Assembly (NCBI RefSeq): GCF_026341825.1
Contig: NZ_JAPENY010000003.1
Location: 1,302,001-1,366,000 of the forward strand
Direction of reading: 5' to 3'
Length of the DNA stretch: 64,000 bases
Origin: Streptomyces sp. NBC_00620
Lineage (GTDB): Bacteria > Actinomycetota > Actinomycetes > Streptomycetales > Streptomycetaceae
Of this stretch, positions 11,475-19,545 are shown piece after piece (within the stretch, counting starts at the first letter, position 1; each line of letters opens with the position of its first letter). The translations under genes and the position numbers were made by a program. The notes beneath the pieces were generated by a model that was not told where the DNA came from, ran no database searches, and saw nothing but the letters and a program-made list of their open reading frames with translations.

Positions 11475-12500
11475 TCAGCCTCCGACGGCGCCCGTGGTCC
11501 CCCGGATCTCCAGTGCGGGCGGGGCGAGGTGGACGCGGCCAGGAGTGCCGGGTGTGTCGAAGCGGTCGAGGAGACAGCGGGCCGCGCGGCGGCCGACCTC
11601 GTGGCCCGCATTGTCGACGGTGGTGAGCCAGACGTGGCGCAGCCGGGAGATGCTCGTGTTGTCGTAGCCGGTGACGGAGAGGTCGCGGGGGACGCTCAGG
11701 CCGATTTCCTCGGCGGCCGACAGCGCGCCGACCGAGGCGATGTCGTTGACGGCGAGGATGGCGGTGGGCCGCCGCGGGCCGCTGAGCAACCGCACCGTGC
11801 TGCGGTAGCCGCCCTCCTCGGTCATGTCGCTGGGCTCGACGATCGCTCCGTCCGCGAGCCCGTGCGCCCGCATCGTCGCCTCGAAGCTGGCCCGGCGCAG
11901 CTCGCCGACGGCGCCGTAGCCCGCGATGTGCGCGATCCGGCGGTGGCCGAGGCCGATGAGGTGCTCGGTGATCAGCCGTGCGCCCCGCTCGTCGTCACCC
12001 GCCACGACGTCGACGCCGGGCGGTACCGGCTCGCGGGCGCCCGCGACGACGACCGGGATGCTCTCGGCGACCCTGCCGAGCGCGGCCGGGTCGGGCAGGG
12101 TGCCGACCACGACCAGGCCGTCGACCCCGAGGTCGAGCAGTGGTCCGGCCGGGTCCTGGCCGGTGCGGCGGTTGAGGCGGGCGTCGGCCAGGAGCATGTG
12201 CAGGCCGTTGTCGTGCAGCAGCGGGTTCAGGCCGTCGAGGAGGTCCACGAACCACGGGTTGCGCAGGTCGTTCAGGAGGACGCCGACCGTGCGGGTGCGC
12301 TGTTCGCTGAGGCTGCGCGCGGCGGCGTTCGGCCGGTAGCCCAGTTCCCGTACGGCCCGCAGCACGGCCTCGCGCTTCTCGGGGCGCACCTGGTCGGAGC
12401 CGCGCAGCACCAGGGAGACCAGCGACTTGGAGACACCGGCCTGGTCGGCCACATCGCGGATCGTCGGCGGTCTGGTGTCCGGACTCGTCGGCGGTCGCAT
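11475..12500 (-). CDS. LacI-family transcriptional regulator
   Basis: 341 residues from ATG 12500. The frame can be extended to a TTG at 12536 without a better ribosome site. N-terminal LacI HTH: TIRDVADQAGVSKSLVSLVL, then hinge GYRPNAAARSLSEQRT. The C-terminal periplasmic-binding-protein-like domain has the usual LLLDLGVDGLVVVGT, GHRRIAHIAG and AILAVNDIASVGAL stretches. Divergent from a Gfo/Idh/MocA gene. A TGGACCGGTCCA palindrome and a one-mismatch copy next to its own start suggest it represses both itself and the oxidoreductase until a sugar or cyclitol ligand binds. Confidence 0.9.
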   Translation of the reverse strand: MRPPTSPDTRPPTIRDVADQAGVSKSLVSLVLRGSDQVRPEKREAVLRAVRELGYRPNAAARSLSEQRTRTVGVLLNDLRNPWFVDLLDGLNPLLHDNGLHMLLADARLNRRTGQDPAGPLLDLGVDGLVVVGTLPDPAALGRVAESIPVVVAGAREPVPPGVDVVAGDDERGARLITEHLIGLGHRRIAHIAGYGAVGELRRASFEATMRAHGLADGAIVEPSDMTEEGGYRSTVRLLSGPRRPTAILAVNDIASVGALSAAEEIGLSVPRDLSVTGYDNTSISRLRHVWLTTVDNAGHEVGRRAARCLLDRFDTPGTPGRVHLAPPALEIRGTTGAVGG

Positions 12501-12503
12501 CTC

Positions 12504-12596
12504 TGGACCGTTCCATGCGTCACTCGCGCTTGTCAAAGGGTTGACACCAGGTAGAACCCCGCTCAGGGTGGCCTGGACAGATTATGGACCGGTCCA
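12504..12596. promoter_or_regulatory. Pair of LacI-type operators
   Basis: Site A at 12585-12596 is the perfect palindrome TGGACCGGTCCA, 14 bases before the oxidoreductase ATG. Site B at 12504-12515, TGGACCGTTCCA, differs at one base and touches the lacI start at 12500. Centre-to-centre distance is 81 bp. The central CG and symmetric arms are typical of LacI-family sites. Confidence 0.75.
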
Positions 12597-12609
12597 AAGA
12601 AGGGCTGTC

Positions 12610-13770
12610 ATGGTGGATGCGCTCGGTGTCGCCGTCGTCGGATTCGGCTGGATGGGCCGGGTGCACACCCAGGCCTACTCCCGTGTCCGGCACCACTATC
12701 CGCAGTTGGCCCTGCGCCCGGAGCTGGTGACGGTCGCCGAGGAGGTCCCGGGCAGGGCCGAGGAGGCCGCCGCGCAGTTCGGGTTCGCCACCGCGGTCCG
12801 CGACTGGCGCGAGGTGGCCGCCGACCCGCGCATCGGGGCGGTGAGCATCACCGCCCCGAACTTCCTGCACCGCGAGATCGGCGTCGCGATGGCCGAGGCC
12901 GGCAAGCACATCTGGATCGAGAAGCCGGTGGGCCTGACGGCGGCGGACGCGGGCGCGGTGGCCGACGCGGTCGCCAAGGCCGGCGTCCAGGGGACGGTCG
13001 GTTTCAACTACCGCAACGCACCCGCCGTGGAGGCGGCCCGCGAGCTGATCGCCTCCGGTGAACTGGGCGCGGTCACGCATGTCCGCGTCCGCCTGTTCAG
13101 CGACTACGCGGCGCACCCCGAGGGCGCGCTGACCTGGCGGTACGAGCGGGAGCGCGGCGGCAGCGGAGTGCTGGGCGACCTGGCCTCGCACGGCGCGGAC
13201 CTGGCCCGCTATCTGCTCGGCGACATCGAGTCGCTCACCGCCGACACCGCGATCTTCGTACCCGAGCGGGCCCGCCCGACCGGCGCGACCGCCGGCCACA
13301 CCCGGGCCTCCGGCGGCGAACTGGGCCCGGTCGAGAACGAGGACTACGTCAACTGCCTGCTGCGCTTCGCCACCGGGGCCCGCGGTGTCCTGGAGGCCTG
13401 CCGGGTCTCGGTCGGCGAGCAGAACAACTACGGCTTCGAGGTGCACGGCACCAAGGGCGCGGTGTTCTGGGACTTCCGCCGGATGAACGAGCTGGGCGTC
13501 AGCCGCGGCACCGCGTACCAGGACCAGCCCGTCAGCACGGTGTATGTCGGCCCGGGCGACGGGGAGTTCGGCGCCTTCCAGCCGGGCGCCGCCAACGCCA
13601 TGGGCTACGACGATCTGAAGGTGATCGAGGCGTACCGCTTCCTGCGTTCCGTCGCCGAGGGGAAACCGCACGGGGCCACCCTCCAGGACGCCGTGCACAG
13701 TGCGGCCGTACTCGATGCCATGGCGCGGTCGGCGGAGAGCGGCACGTGGGTCAACTTGGCGGTGTCGTAG
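12610..13770 (+). CDS. Gfo/Idh/MocA family oxidoreductase
   Basis: 386 residues from ATG 12610, which is preceded by AAAGAAGGG. The N-terminal Rossmann motif is VAVVGFGWMGRVHTQAY. The conserved EKP motif (IWIEKPVGLT) holds the catalytic lysine near residue 105. The C-terminal alpha/beta domain includes GVLGDLASHGADLARYLLG, with the His/Asp pair used by these NAD(P)-dependent sugar or inositol dehydrogenases. Substrate not determinable. Regulation by the divergent LacI protein is suggested by the operators overlapping the promoter. It ends only 9 bp from the end of the next, convergent gene. Confidence 0.88.
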   Translation: MVDALGVAVVGFGWMGRVHTQAYSRVRHHYPQLALRPELVTVAEEVPGRAEEAAAQFGFATAVRDWREVAADPRIGAVSITAPNFLHREIGVAMAEAGKHIWIEKPVGLTAADAGAVADAVAKAGVQGTVGFNYRNAPAVEAARELIASGELGAVTHVRVRLFSDYAAHPEGALTWRYERERGGSGVLGDLASHGADLARYLLGDIESLTADTAIFVPERARPTGATAGHTRASGGELGPVENEDYVNCLLRFATGARGVLEACRVSVGEQNNYGFEVHGTKGAVFWDFRRMNELGVSRGTAYQDQPVSTVYVGPGDGEFGAFQPGAANAMGYDDLKVIEAYRFLRSVAEGKPHGATLQDAVHSAAVLDAMARSAESGTWVNLAVS

Positions 13771-13808
13771 GCGTGTTGTTCAACGCCGCGGTGTCGTAGG
13801 CATGTTGT
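13751..13808. repeat. 29-bp tandem duplication across two stop codons
   Basis: Copies at 13751-13779 and 13780-13808 match at 25 of 29 bases. Copy 1 contains the TAG stop of the rightward oxidoreductase (13768-13770). Copy 2 begins with the reverse-strand TGA stop of the leftward LacI gene (13780-13782). The duplication therefore forms the junction between two convergent genes. Confidence 0.85.
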
Positions 13809-14811
13809 AGGGCGTGACGATCTGGATCGCGGACGGCAGTGCCGGACCGGCGGGCGGCAGGGCGTCGTGGGCCCGCATGACAAGGCGGCAGGCTTCACGC
13901 ATGTCCTGGCGCAGGTCGTGGTGGAGCACGGCCGACAGGCGCTGTTCGCGCAGCAGCCGGGTGTTGTCGTGGTCGAGGTCGTGGGCGATGAACACGGCGC
14001 ACTCGCGGCCCAGGTCCGCGAAGGCGCGCAAGGTCGCGATGTTGCCGCCGCCGATCGAGTAGACCGCTCTGATGTCCGGGTCGCGCTTGAGCGCGGCCCG
14101 GACGAGGTCGTACTCGGTGGCGTCCAGGCCCTGTCCCTCGGCGATCTCGACGAGGGTCCGCTCCGGGTGCCGGGCGCGCATCGCGCCCCGGAAGCCCATC
14201 TCGCGCTCCTCCTCGTTGCGGAAGAAGCCGCTGCTGAGGCTGGTCAGCACATTGCCGGGCCGGTCGCCGAGCCACTGGCCCATGAGGTAGGCGGCCGTCG
14301 CGCCCGCCGCCCGGTTGTCTATACCGACGTAGGCGAGCCGGGCGCTGGCGGGCAGGTCGGTCACCAGGGTGACGACGGGTATGCCGGCGGCGACGAGCCT
14401 GCCGACGGCGGCGGTCACCTCGGGCACGTCCGGGGCCTTGAGGATCACGCCCTGCGAGCCGCGCCGGGCTATCCGGTCCAGTATCCCGACCAGCTCCTCC
14501 CCCTGCCCGGTCTCACGGAAGTGGAAGCGTGAGCGCACGACGGCCGGGTGCAGGTCGGGCAGCTCGGCCTCCAGCGCGGCCCGCACGGCGGTGGTGAACC
14601 TCTCCGGTGCCTGCATCACGATGTCGATCATGAACGTACGGCCGACCAGCCGGACCTGGGTGCGCTGCCGGTCCAGATCGGCGATGGCCAGGCGGACCTC
14701 ACGCACGGTGCTGTCACGCACCCCGCCCCGGCCGTTCAGGACCCGGTCCACGGTGGCCTCGCTGAGACCCGCCTGACGTGCTATTTCCCGGATCGGGAAA
14801 GGGTGACCCAT
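13780..14811 (-). CDS. LacI-family transcriptional regulator
   Basis: 343 residues from ATG 14811, with AGGGAG about 8 bases upstream. HTH at residues 5-28: IREIARQAGLSEATVDRVLN, then RGGVRDSTVREV. The sensor domain (VGRTFMIDIVMQAPERF, GVDNRAAGATAAYLMGQWL-like stretch, VYSIGGGNIATLRAFADLG) resembles ribose/inositol-type binding folds. It is divergent from the dioxygenase/SDR/IolG operon, and a TTGTCATGACAA palindrome lies in the 107-bp gap. It is the likely regulator of that operon. Confidence 0.9.
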   Translation of the reverse strand: MGHPFPIREIARQAGLSEATVDRVLNGRGGVRDSTVREVRLAIADLDRQRTQVRLVGRTFMIDIVMQAPERFTTAVRAALEAELPDLHPAVVRSRFHFRETGQGEELVGILDRIARRGSQGVILKAPDVPEVTAAVGRLVAAGIPVVTLVTDLPASARLAYVGIDNRAAGATAAYLMGQWLGDRPGNVLTSLSSGFFRNEEEREMGFRGAMRARHPERTLVEIAEGQGLDATEYDLVRAALKRDPDIRAVYSIGGGNIATLRAFADLGRECAVFIAHDLDHDNTRLLREQRLSAVLHHDLRQDMREACRLVMRAHDALPPAGPALPSAIQIVTPYNMPTTPRR

Positions 14812-14864
14812 GCGGCGGCTCCCTGAGGGGTTTTTGATGGGTTGCTGCTGGTTGTTCGAAGGGT

Positions 14865-14876
14865 TTGTCATGACAA
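14865..14876. promoter_or_regulatory. Palindromic operator candidate TTGTCATGACAA
   Basis: A perfect 12-bp palindrome in the 107-bp gap between a LacI gene (start 14811) and the dioxygenase gene (start 14919). Its size and place fit a LacI-family operator serving both promoters. Confidence 0.55.
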
Positions 14877-14918
14877 GAATGACAGAGCCGCACCACACCG
14901 TGATCCGAGGGGACGACG

Positions 14919-16094
14919 ATGTCCTTCACTTCCGCAGAACGCCGCGCCTGGCTCTCCGAGCAGGACTGCGACCTCAGCGCCTTCCGTGCGCTGGTCGAGC
15001 GGCCGACCGACCTCTCCGAGTTCCCGTACGCCTCCTCCGTGGAGCGGAACGTCCTCGTCTACGACAGTGACCGGCTCCGCAAGGCCGTGGCCGCCGGAGA
15101 GCGCCGTGAGGTCCAGGCCGAGCTGGTCCGGGCGTTCGCCGAGGGGCCCGGCATCGCGGTCCTCCAGGGCGCCTTCCCGGACACGTCGGTCGTCGACCGT
15201 ACGACCGCGGTGTTCGACGCCCTGATCGCCGAGCAGCGTGCCTCGGGCGCGGGCGCCGGGGACCACTTCGCCAAGCCGGGGGCCAACGACCGGGTGTGGA
15301 ACGCCCTGGAGAAGGCCGCGCTCTACGACCCGGAGACGTTCGCCGACTACTACGCGAACGACATCCTGGCGCTGGTGTCGGCCGCCTGGCTCGGCCCCGG
15401 CTACCAGGTCACCTCGCAGATCAACGTGGTCCACCCGGGCGGCGCGGCCCAGACCGTGCACCGCGACTACCACCTAGGCTTCCTCAGCAACGAGGCCGCC
15501 GCCGGCTACCCCGCCCATGTGCACCGCCTCTCCCCCGTGCTCACGCTGCAGGGCGCGGTCGCGCACTGCGACATGCCGGTCGAGTCGGGGCCAACGATGT
15601 ATCTGCCGCACTCGCAGAAGTACGAGCCTGGCTATCTGGCCTGGCGACTGCCCGCGTTCCAGGCCTACTTCGAGGCGCACCACATCCAGCTCCCCCTCGC
15701 CAAGGGCGATGCCGCCTTCTTCAACCCCGCGCTCTTCCACGCGGCCGGCACCAACCGCACGGCGGACGTCCGGCGCATGGCCAACCTGCTCCAGGTGTCC
15801 TCCGCGTTCGGGCGGGCGATGGAGACGGTCGACCGCGAGGCGGTGAGCAACGCGGTCTTCCCCGTGCTGCTCAAGCGCAAGTCCGAGGGCGCGGGCGAGG
15901 AGTGGCTGGACACGGTCGTCGCCGCCTGCGCCGAGGGCTACCCCTTCCCCACCAACCTCGACAGCGACCCGCCGCTCGACGGTCTGGCACCGCTCTCGCA
16001 GGCGGCTGTCGTACGCCGGGCGGTGCGCGAGGAATGGACCCCGGAGGCGCTCCGCGAGGAGCTGCGGGCCGGTACCGAACGACGCGAAAGCTGA
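14919..16094 (+). CDS. Phytanoyl-CoA dioxygenase (PhyH) family protein
   Basis: 391 residues from ATG 14919, which follows a GAGGGGAC site. The fold is that of Fe(II)/2-oxoglutarate dioxygenases of the PhyH family. The iron-binding triad is visible as H181-x-D183 (VHRDYH) and H274 (ALFHAAGTNR), with R280 placed to bind 2-oxoglutarate. The family hydroxylates varied small molecules. Here it heads an operon with an SDR, an IolG-like dehydrogenase and another Gfo/Idh/MocA protein, so the substrate may be a cyclitol or sugar derivative (inference). The SDR start lies 8 bp after the stop. Confidence 0.85.
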   Translation: MSFTSAERRAWLSEQDCDLSAFRALVERPTDLSEFPYASSVERNVLVYDSDRLRKAVAAGERREVQAELVRAFAEGPGIAVLQGAFPDTSVVDRTTAVFDALIAEQRASGAGAGDHFAKPGANDRVWNALEKAALYDPETFADYYANDILALVSAAWLGPGYQVTSQINVVHPGGAAQTVHRDYHLGFLSNEAAAGYPAHVHRLSPVLTLQGAVAHCDMPVESGPTMYLPHSQKYEPGYLAWRLPAFQAYFEAHHIQLPLAKGDAAFFNPALFHAAGTNRTADVRRMANLLQVSSAFGRAMETVDREAVSNAVFPVLLKRKSEGAGEEWLDTVVAACAEGYPFPTNLDSDPPLDGLAPLSQAAVVRRAVREEWTPEALREELRAGTERRES

Positions 16095-16102
16095 GGAACA
16101 AC

Positions 16103-16879
16103 ATGGGACTTCTCGACGACAAGGTCGTCCTCGTCAATGGCGGCAGCCAGGGCGTGGGCGCCGCCATCGCTCGCGCCGCGGTGCGCGAGGGCGCGGTGGT
16201 GGCCGTCAGCGGCCGCCGACCCGAGCCCGGTGAGGCCCTGGTGGCCGAGCTGACCGGGGCGGGCGGCAAGGCGATGTTCGTACGCGCCGACCTGTCGGAC
16301 GCCGAGCAGGCGAAGGCGGCCGTGGCCGAGGTGATCGCCGCGCACGGCCGCGTCGACTGCCTGGTGAACTCCGCCGGGCTCACCACCCGCGGCACCCTGC
16401 TCGCCACCACGCCGGAACTGTTCGACCAGCACATCGCGATCAACCTGAAGGCGCCGTTCTTCGCGATGCAGGCTGCGGTGGCCGACATGGTGGCGCGCAA
16501 GGCGCCGGGCACCATCGTCAACATCGGCTCCAACTGCGCACACGGCGGGCCGCCCCACCTGGCGGCGTACTCCGCGGCCAAGGCCGGTCTGGCGGGCCTG
16601 ACGCGCAACGCCGCGCACGCCCACCGCTTCGACCGGGTCCGGATCAACGACCTGAACATCGGCTGGACCGCGACCGAGGGCGAGGACGCGACCCAGAAGG
16701 CCTTCCACGGCGCCGGGGACGACTGGCGGGAGGAAGCCGCCGCGAAGCTGCCGATGGGCAAGCTCGGCCAGCCGGACGAGATCGCCGACTTCGTCGTGTT
16801 CCTGCTGTCCGACCGGTCCGGGGTGGTCACCGGTTCGGTGATCGACTGGGACCAGAACGTCCTCGGCGCCCTCGGCTGA
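16103..16879 (+). CDS. Short-chain dehydrogenase/reductase
   Basis: 258 residues from ATG 16103, preceded by GAGGAAC. Classical SDR features are present: cofactor loop NGGSQGVGAAIA at 12-23 (GxxxGxG), VNSAG near 88, and catalytic Ser...YSAAK near 140-160. The C-terminus ends DRSGVVTGSVIDWDQNVLGALG, where many SDRs have a VDGG motif. It oxidises or reduces an alcohol/ketone with NAD(P). Its place between the PhyH-like and IolG-like genes suggests it acts on the same sugar or cyclitol intermediate. Confidence 0.88.
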   Translation: MGLLDDKVVLVNGGSQGVGAAIARAAVREGAVVAVSGRRPEPGEALVAELTGAGGKAMFVRADLSDAEQAKAAVAEVIAAHGRVDCLVNSAGLTTRGTLLATTPELFDQHIAINLKAPFFAMQAAVADMVARKAPGTIVNIGSNCAHGGPPHLAAYSAAKAGLAGLTRNAAHAHRFDRVRINDLNIGWTATEGEDATQKAFHGAGDDWREEAAAKLPMGKLGQPDEIADFVVFLLSDRSGVVTGSVIDWDQNVLGALG

Positions 16880-16924
16880 CTCCCCCTCGCAAGACACCCG
16901 CACCTCCCAAGGAGCAACACCCTC

Positions 16925-17929
16925 ATGCGTATCGGAATCCTCGGCCTCGGCCGCATCGGCGCCTTTCACGCCGAGACCCTCTCCGGACTCGACGTCGTCG
17001 AGTCGCTCGTCCTCACCGACCCCTTCGCTGACGCCGCCAAGACCGCCGCGGAGCGGTTCGGCGGCGAGGTCGTGGACTCGCCCGAGGCCCTGCTGGCCGC
17101 CGGCGTGGACGGCATCGTGATCGCCGCCGCCACGGACGCCCACCCCGGGCTGATCCTGGCCGGGGTCGAGGCCGGCATCCCCGTCTTCTGCGAGAAGCCC
17201 GTCGCCAAGACCATGAGCGAGGGCGTCCAGGTCCTCAAGGCCGTCCAGGGCAGCGACGTGCCGATCCAGATCGGCTACAACCGCCGCTTCGACGCCGGCT
17301 TCGTCGCCGCGCGCGCCGCCGTGCACTCCGGTGAGCTGGGCAAGCTGCACACCGTACGGTCGACCACGCTGGACCCGGCGCCGCCGCCCGCCGCGTACAT
17401 CGCCGCCTCCGGAGGCATCTTCCGGGACTGCTCCGTGCACGACTTCGACATCATCCGCTGGGTGACCGGCCACGAGGTGACCGAGGTGTACGCGGTCGGC
17501 GGCAACCGGGGCGCCGACTACATCAAGGCGGCGGGCGACGCCGACACCACCGGCGCGATCCTCACCCTCGACGACGGCACCATCGCGGTGGTCTCCAACT
17601 CCCGCCACAACGCCCGGGGTTACGACGTCCGCATGGAGATCCACGGCTTCACGGACTCCATCGCGGTGGGCCTGGAGGACAAGCTGCCGCTGCGTTCCGT
17701 CGAGCCCGGCGTGACCTTCCCCGCGGGTACCCCGCACGACTTCTTCATGGACCGCTTCACGGCCGCCTACCAGGCCGAACTCACCGCGTTCACCGAGGTC
17801 GTGGCCGGCACCCGGCCCTCCCCGTGCACGGTCGCCGACGCCCTGGAGGCCGGCTGGATCGCCGATGCCTGCACACTGTCCCTGCACGAGCACCGCCCCG
17901 TCACGATCCAGGAGGTACGGGAAGCATGA
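16925..17929 (+). CDS. iolG: Inositol 2-dehydrogenase (IolG-like, Gfo/Idh/MocA)
   Basis: 334 residues from ATG 16925. Rossmann motif GILGLGRIGAFHAETL, catalytic-lysine motif CEKPVAKTM near residue 97, and GYNRRFDAGF followed by GGIFRDCSVHDFDIIRW, the inositol-dehydrogenase signature region with the conserved Asp/His. This enzyme oxidises myo-inositol to scyllo-inosose with NAD+. It would supply the first step for the IolE/IolD/IolB/IolC enzymes encoded 3-13 kb away. The next gene overlaps it by 4 bases (ATGA). Related family members act on other inositols, so the exact isomer is open. Confidence 0.82.
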   Translation: MRIGILGLGRIGAFHAETLSGLDVVESLVLTDPFADAAKTAAERFGGEVVDSPEALLAAGVDGIVIAAATDAHPGLILAGVEAGIPVFCEKPVAKTMSEGVQVLKAVQGSDVPIQIGYNRRFDAGFVAARAAVHSGELGKLHTVRSTTLDPAPPPAAYIAASGGIFRDCSVHDFDIIRWVTGHEVTEVYAVGGNRGADYIKAAGDADTTGAILTLDDGTIAVVSNSRHNARGYDVRMEIHGFTDSIAVGLEDKLPLRSVEPGVTFPAGTPHDFFMDRFTAAYQAELTAFTEVVAGTRPSPCTVADALEAGWIADACTLSLHEHRPVTIQEVREA

Positions 17930-18948
17930 GCGAACAGGGCCGGGAACCACTGCGCATCGGAGTGCTGGGAGCAGCACGGATCACCGAGAACTCGCTGATC
18001 GGCCCGGCCCGGTCGACCGGCCACCGCGTCGTCGCGGTGGCCGCGCGCGACCGCTCTCGCGCGCAGGCGTACGCCGCCGCGCACGGCGTCGAGCGGGTGG
18101 CGGACTCCTACGCCGACCTGCTCGCCGACCCGGAGGTGGAGGTCGTCTACAACCCCCTTGCGAACGGCCTGCACGGACCGTGGAACCTCGCCGCCCTGGC
18201 GGCGGGCAAGCACGTCCTGTCGGAGAAGCCCTCGGCGAGCAACGCCGAGGAGGCGGCCGAGGTACGGGAAGCGGCAGCCAAGGCCGGCACGGTCTTCATG
18301 GAGGCCTTCCACTACCTCTTCCACCCGGTCACCCGGCGCCTGCACGAAATCCTCGAGAGTGGTGAACTCGGCGAACTGCGGCGCGTGGAGACCGTGGTCG
18401 CGATCCCCGCCCCGCCGGACACCGACCCGCGCTGGTCGCTGGAACTGGCGGGCGGCGCCGTGATGGACCTGGGCTGCTACAGCCTGCACGCGGTGCGGAT
18501 GCTGGCCCCCTGGGCGGGCGGCGCGCCACGGCTCGTATCCGCCCGGGGCGGCGAACGCGCCGGCGCGCCGGGTGTCGACGAGTGGCTGGACGCCGACCTG
18601 GCCTTCCCCGGCGGCGCCACCGGCTCCGCCCGCTGTCACATGGCGTACGACGAGCTGGAGATGAGCTGCCGGATCGTCGGCTCGCGGGGCGAGGCGACCG
18701 CGCCGAACTTCGTACTGCCGCACCGGGACGACCGGGTCGTCGTCCGCACCGGCGACGGCGAACGCACCGAGCGCCTGGGCACCCGCTCCTCGTACACCTA
18801 CCAGTTGGATGCTTTCGCCGCCCGGGTGCGCGGGGGCGCCCCGCTGCCGCTGGACGCGGACGACGCGCTGGCGACGATGACGCTGATCGACGAGTGCTAC
18901 CGCGCGGCGGGCTTGGAGCCCAGGCCGCGTGTTTCAGGGCTGCGGTAG
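17926..18948 (+). CDS. Gfo/Idh/MocA family oxidoreductase
   Basis: 340 residues from ATG 17926, overlapping the iolG-like stop, with AGGAGG upstream. N-terminal Rossmann IGVLGAARITENSLIGPAR; EKP motif VLSEKPSASN near residue 100; MDLGCYSLHAVRML region with conserved Cys-Tyr and His. This subgroup (VEAFHYLFHP-like motif) resembles dimeric dihydrodiol or 1,5-anhydrofructose-type dehydrogenases. It is the last gene of the dioxygenase operon and is followed by a hairpin at 18984-19009. Confidence 0.85.
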   Translation: MSEQGREPLRIGVLGAARITENSLIGPARSTGHRVVAVAARDRSRAQAYAAAHGVERVADSYADLLADPEVEVVYNPLANGLHGPWNLAALAAGKHVLSEKPSASNAEEAAEVREAAAKAGTVFMEAFHYLFHPVTRRLHEILESGELGELRRVETVVAIPAPPDTDPRWSLELAGGAVMDLGCYSLHAVRMLAPWAGGAPRLVSARGGERAGAPGVDEWLDADLAFPGGATGSARCHMAYDELEMSCRIVGSRGEATAPNFVLPHRDDRVVVRTGDGERTERLGTRSSYTYQLDAFAARVRGGAPLPLDADDALATMTLIDECYRAAGLEPRPRVSGLR

Positions 18949-18983
18949 ACGAACGACGGACGGCTCCCTGGTCGCCTGCTGCC

Positions 18984-19009
18984 ACGCCCGGACGGTCTCG
19001 TCCGGGCGT
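18984..19009. terminator. Hairpin after the dioxygenase operon
   Basis: A perfect 10-bp stem (acgcccggac / gtccgggcgt) around the loop ggtctc, starting 36 bp after the last stop codon of the operon. Confidence 0.75.
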
Positions 19010-19019
19010 TCGGCATGGG

Positions 19020-19545
19020 CTTGAGCGAAGGCTCACGTCGGCCGGCAGCGGCCGGGCGAGTTGCGGTTCATGGGGCTCGGGATCGCGGGCCGCCAGGCGC
19101 CGGAGGACCGCCGGGCTGCGCTCCGTGGCCATCACGGCCTCGGGTCCGTCTCCGGCTCGCTGGTGGCAGCGGGCCCGGTCGTCCACGGCGTCGGCGAGAA
19201 GGACGTCGTAGGCCCCGGGTCGGTCGGCCGCGAGGTCGAAGCTCAGGCCCGCCGGTTTCCGCCTGGCTCTCAACTCCCCGTCCAGCGCCTCGATTTCGTC
19301 GAGGACGGAAGCCAGGCGGACCAGGGCCACGATCAGCCGACGCACCCCTTGGCACGGGTCTCGCTCGACCAGCCCACGGGCCTCGTCGGCCGCCGCTTCC
19401 CCGCGGGCCAGCCAGCCCGTGACAGTGGCCCAGGGACGCTCAACGCCGACGCCGAGGCCACATCCCCGGGTGAGCGGCCTTCCGCAGGATCAGGAGGCCG
19501 CACTCGAAGGCCGTGAAGAGGGCAGCCCCGGCCTTCCGGGTCCTC
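19020..19545 (-). pseudogene. Decayed gene remnant, family unknown
   Basis: This space lies directly after the stop of the TIM-barrel gene on the same strand. In one frame it reads like real protein (RTRKAGAALFTAFECGLLIL, then RKAAHPG). In another frame, further along, it reads EAAADEARGLVERDPCQGV, then RLASVLDEIEALDGELRAR and FDLAADRPGAYDVLLADAV. No single frame with a start codon covers both parts, so a frameshift is likely. I do not recognise the family. It could also be non-coding DNA that merely looks coding because of its GC pattern. Confidence 0.3.

Noticed and set aside
15938..17977. 679-codon reverse-strand frame across the SDR and IolG genes
   Set aside because: It spans three real forward genes and shows no domain; a shadow.
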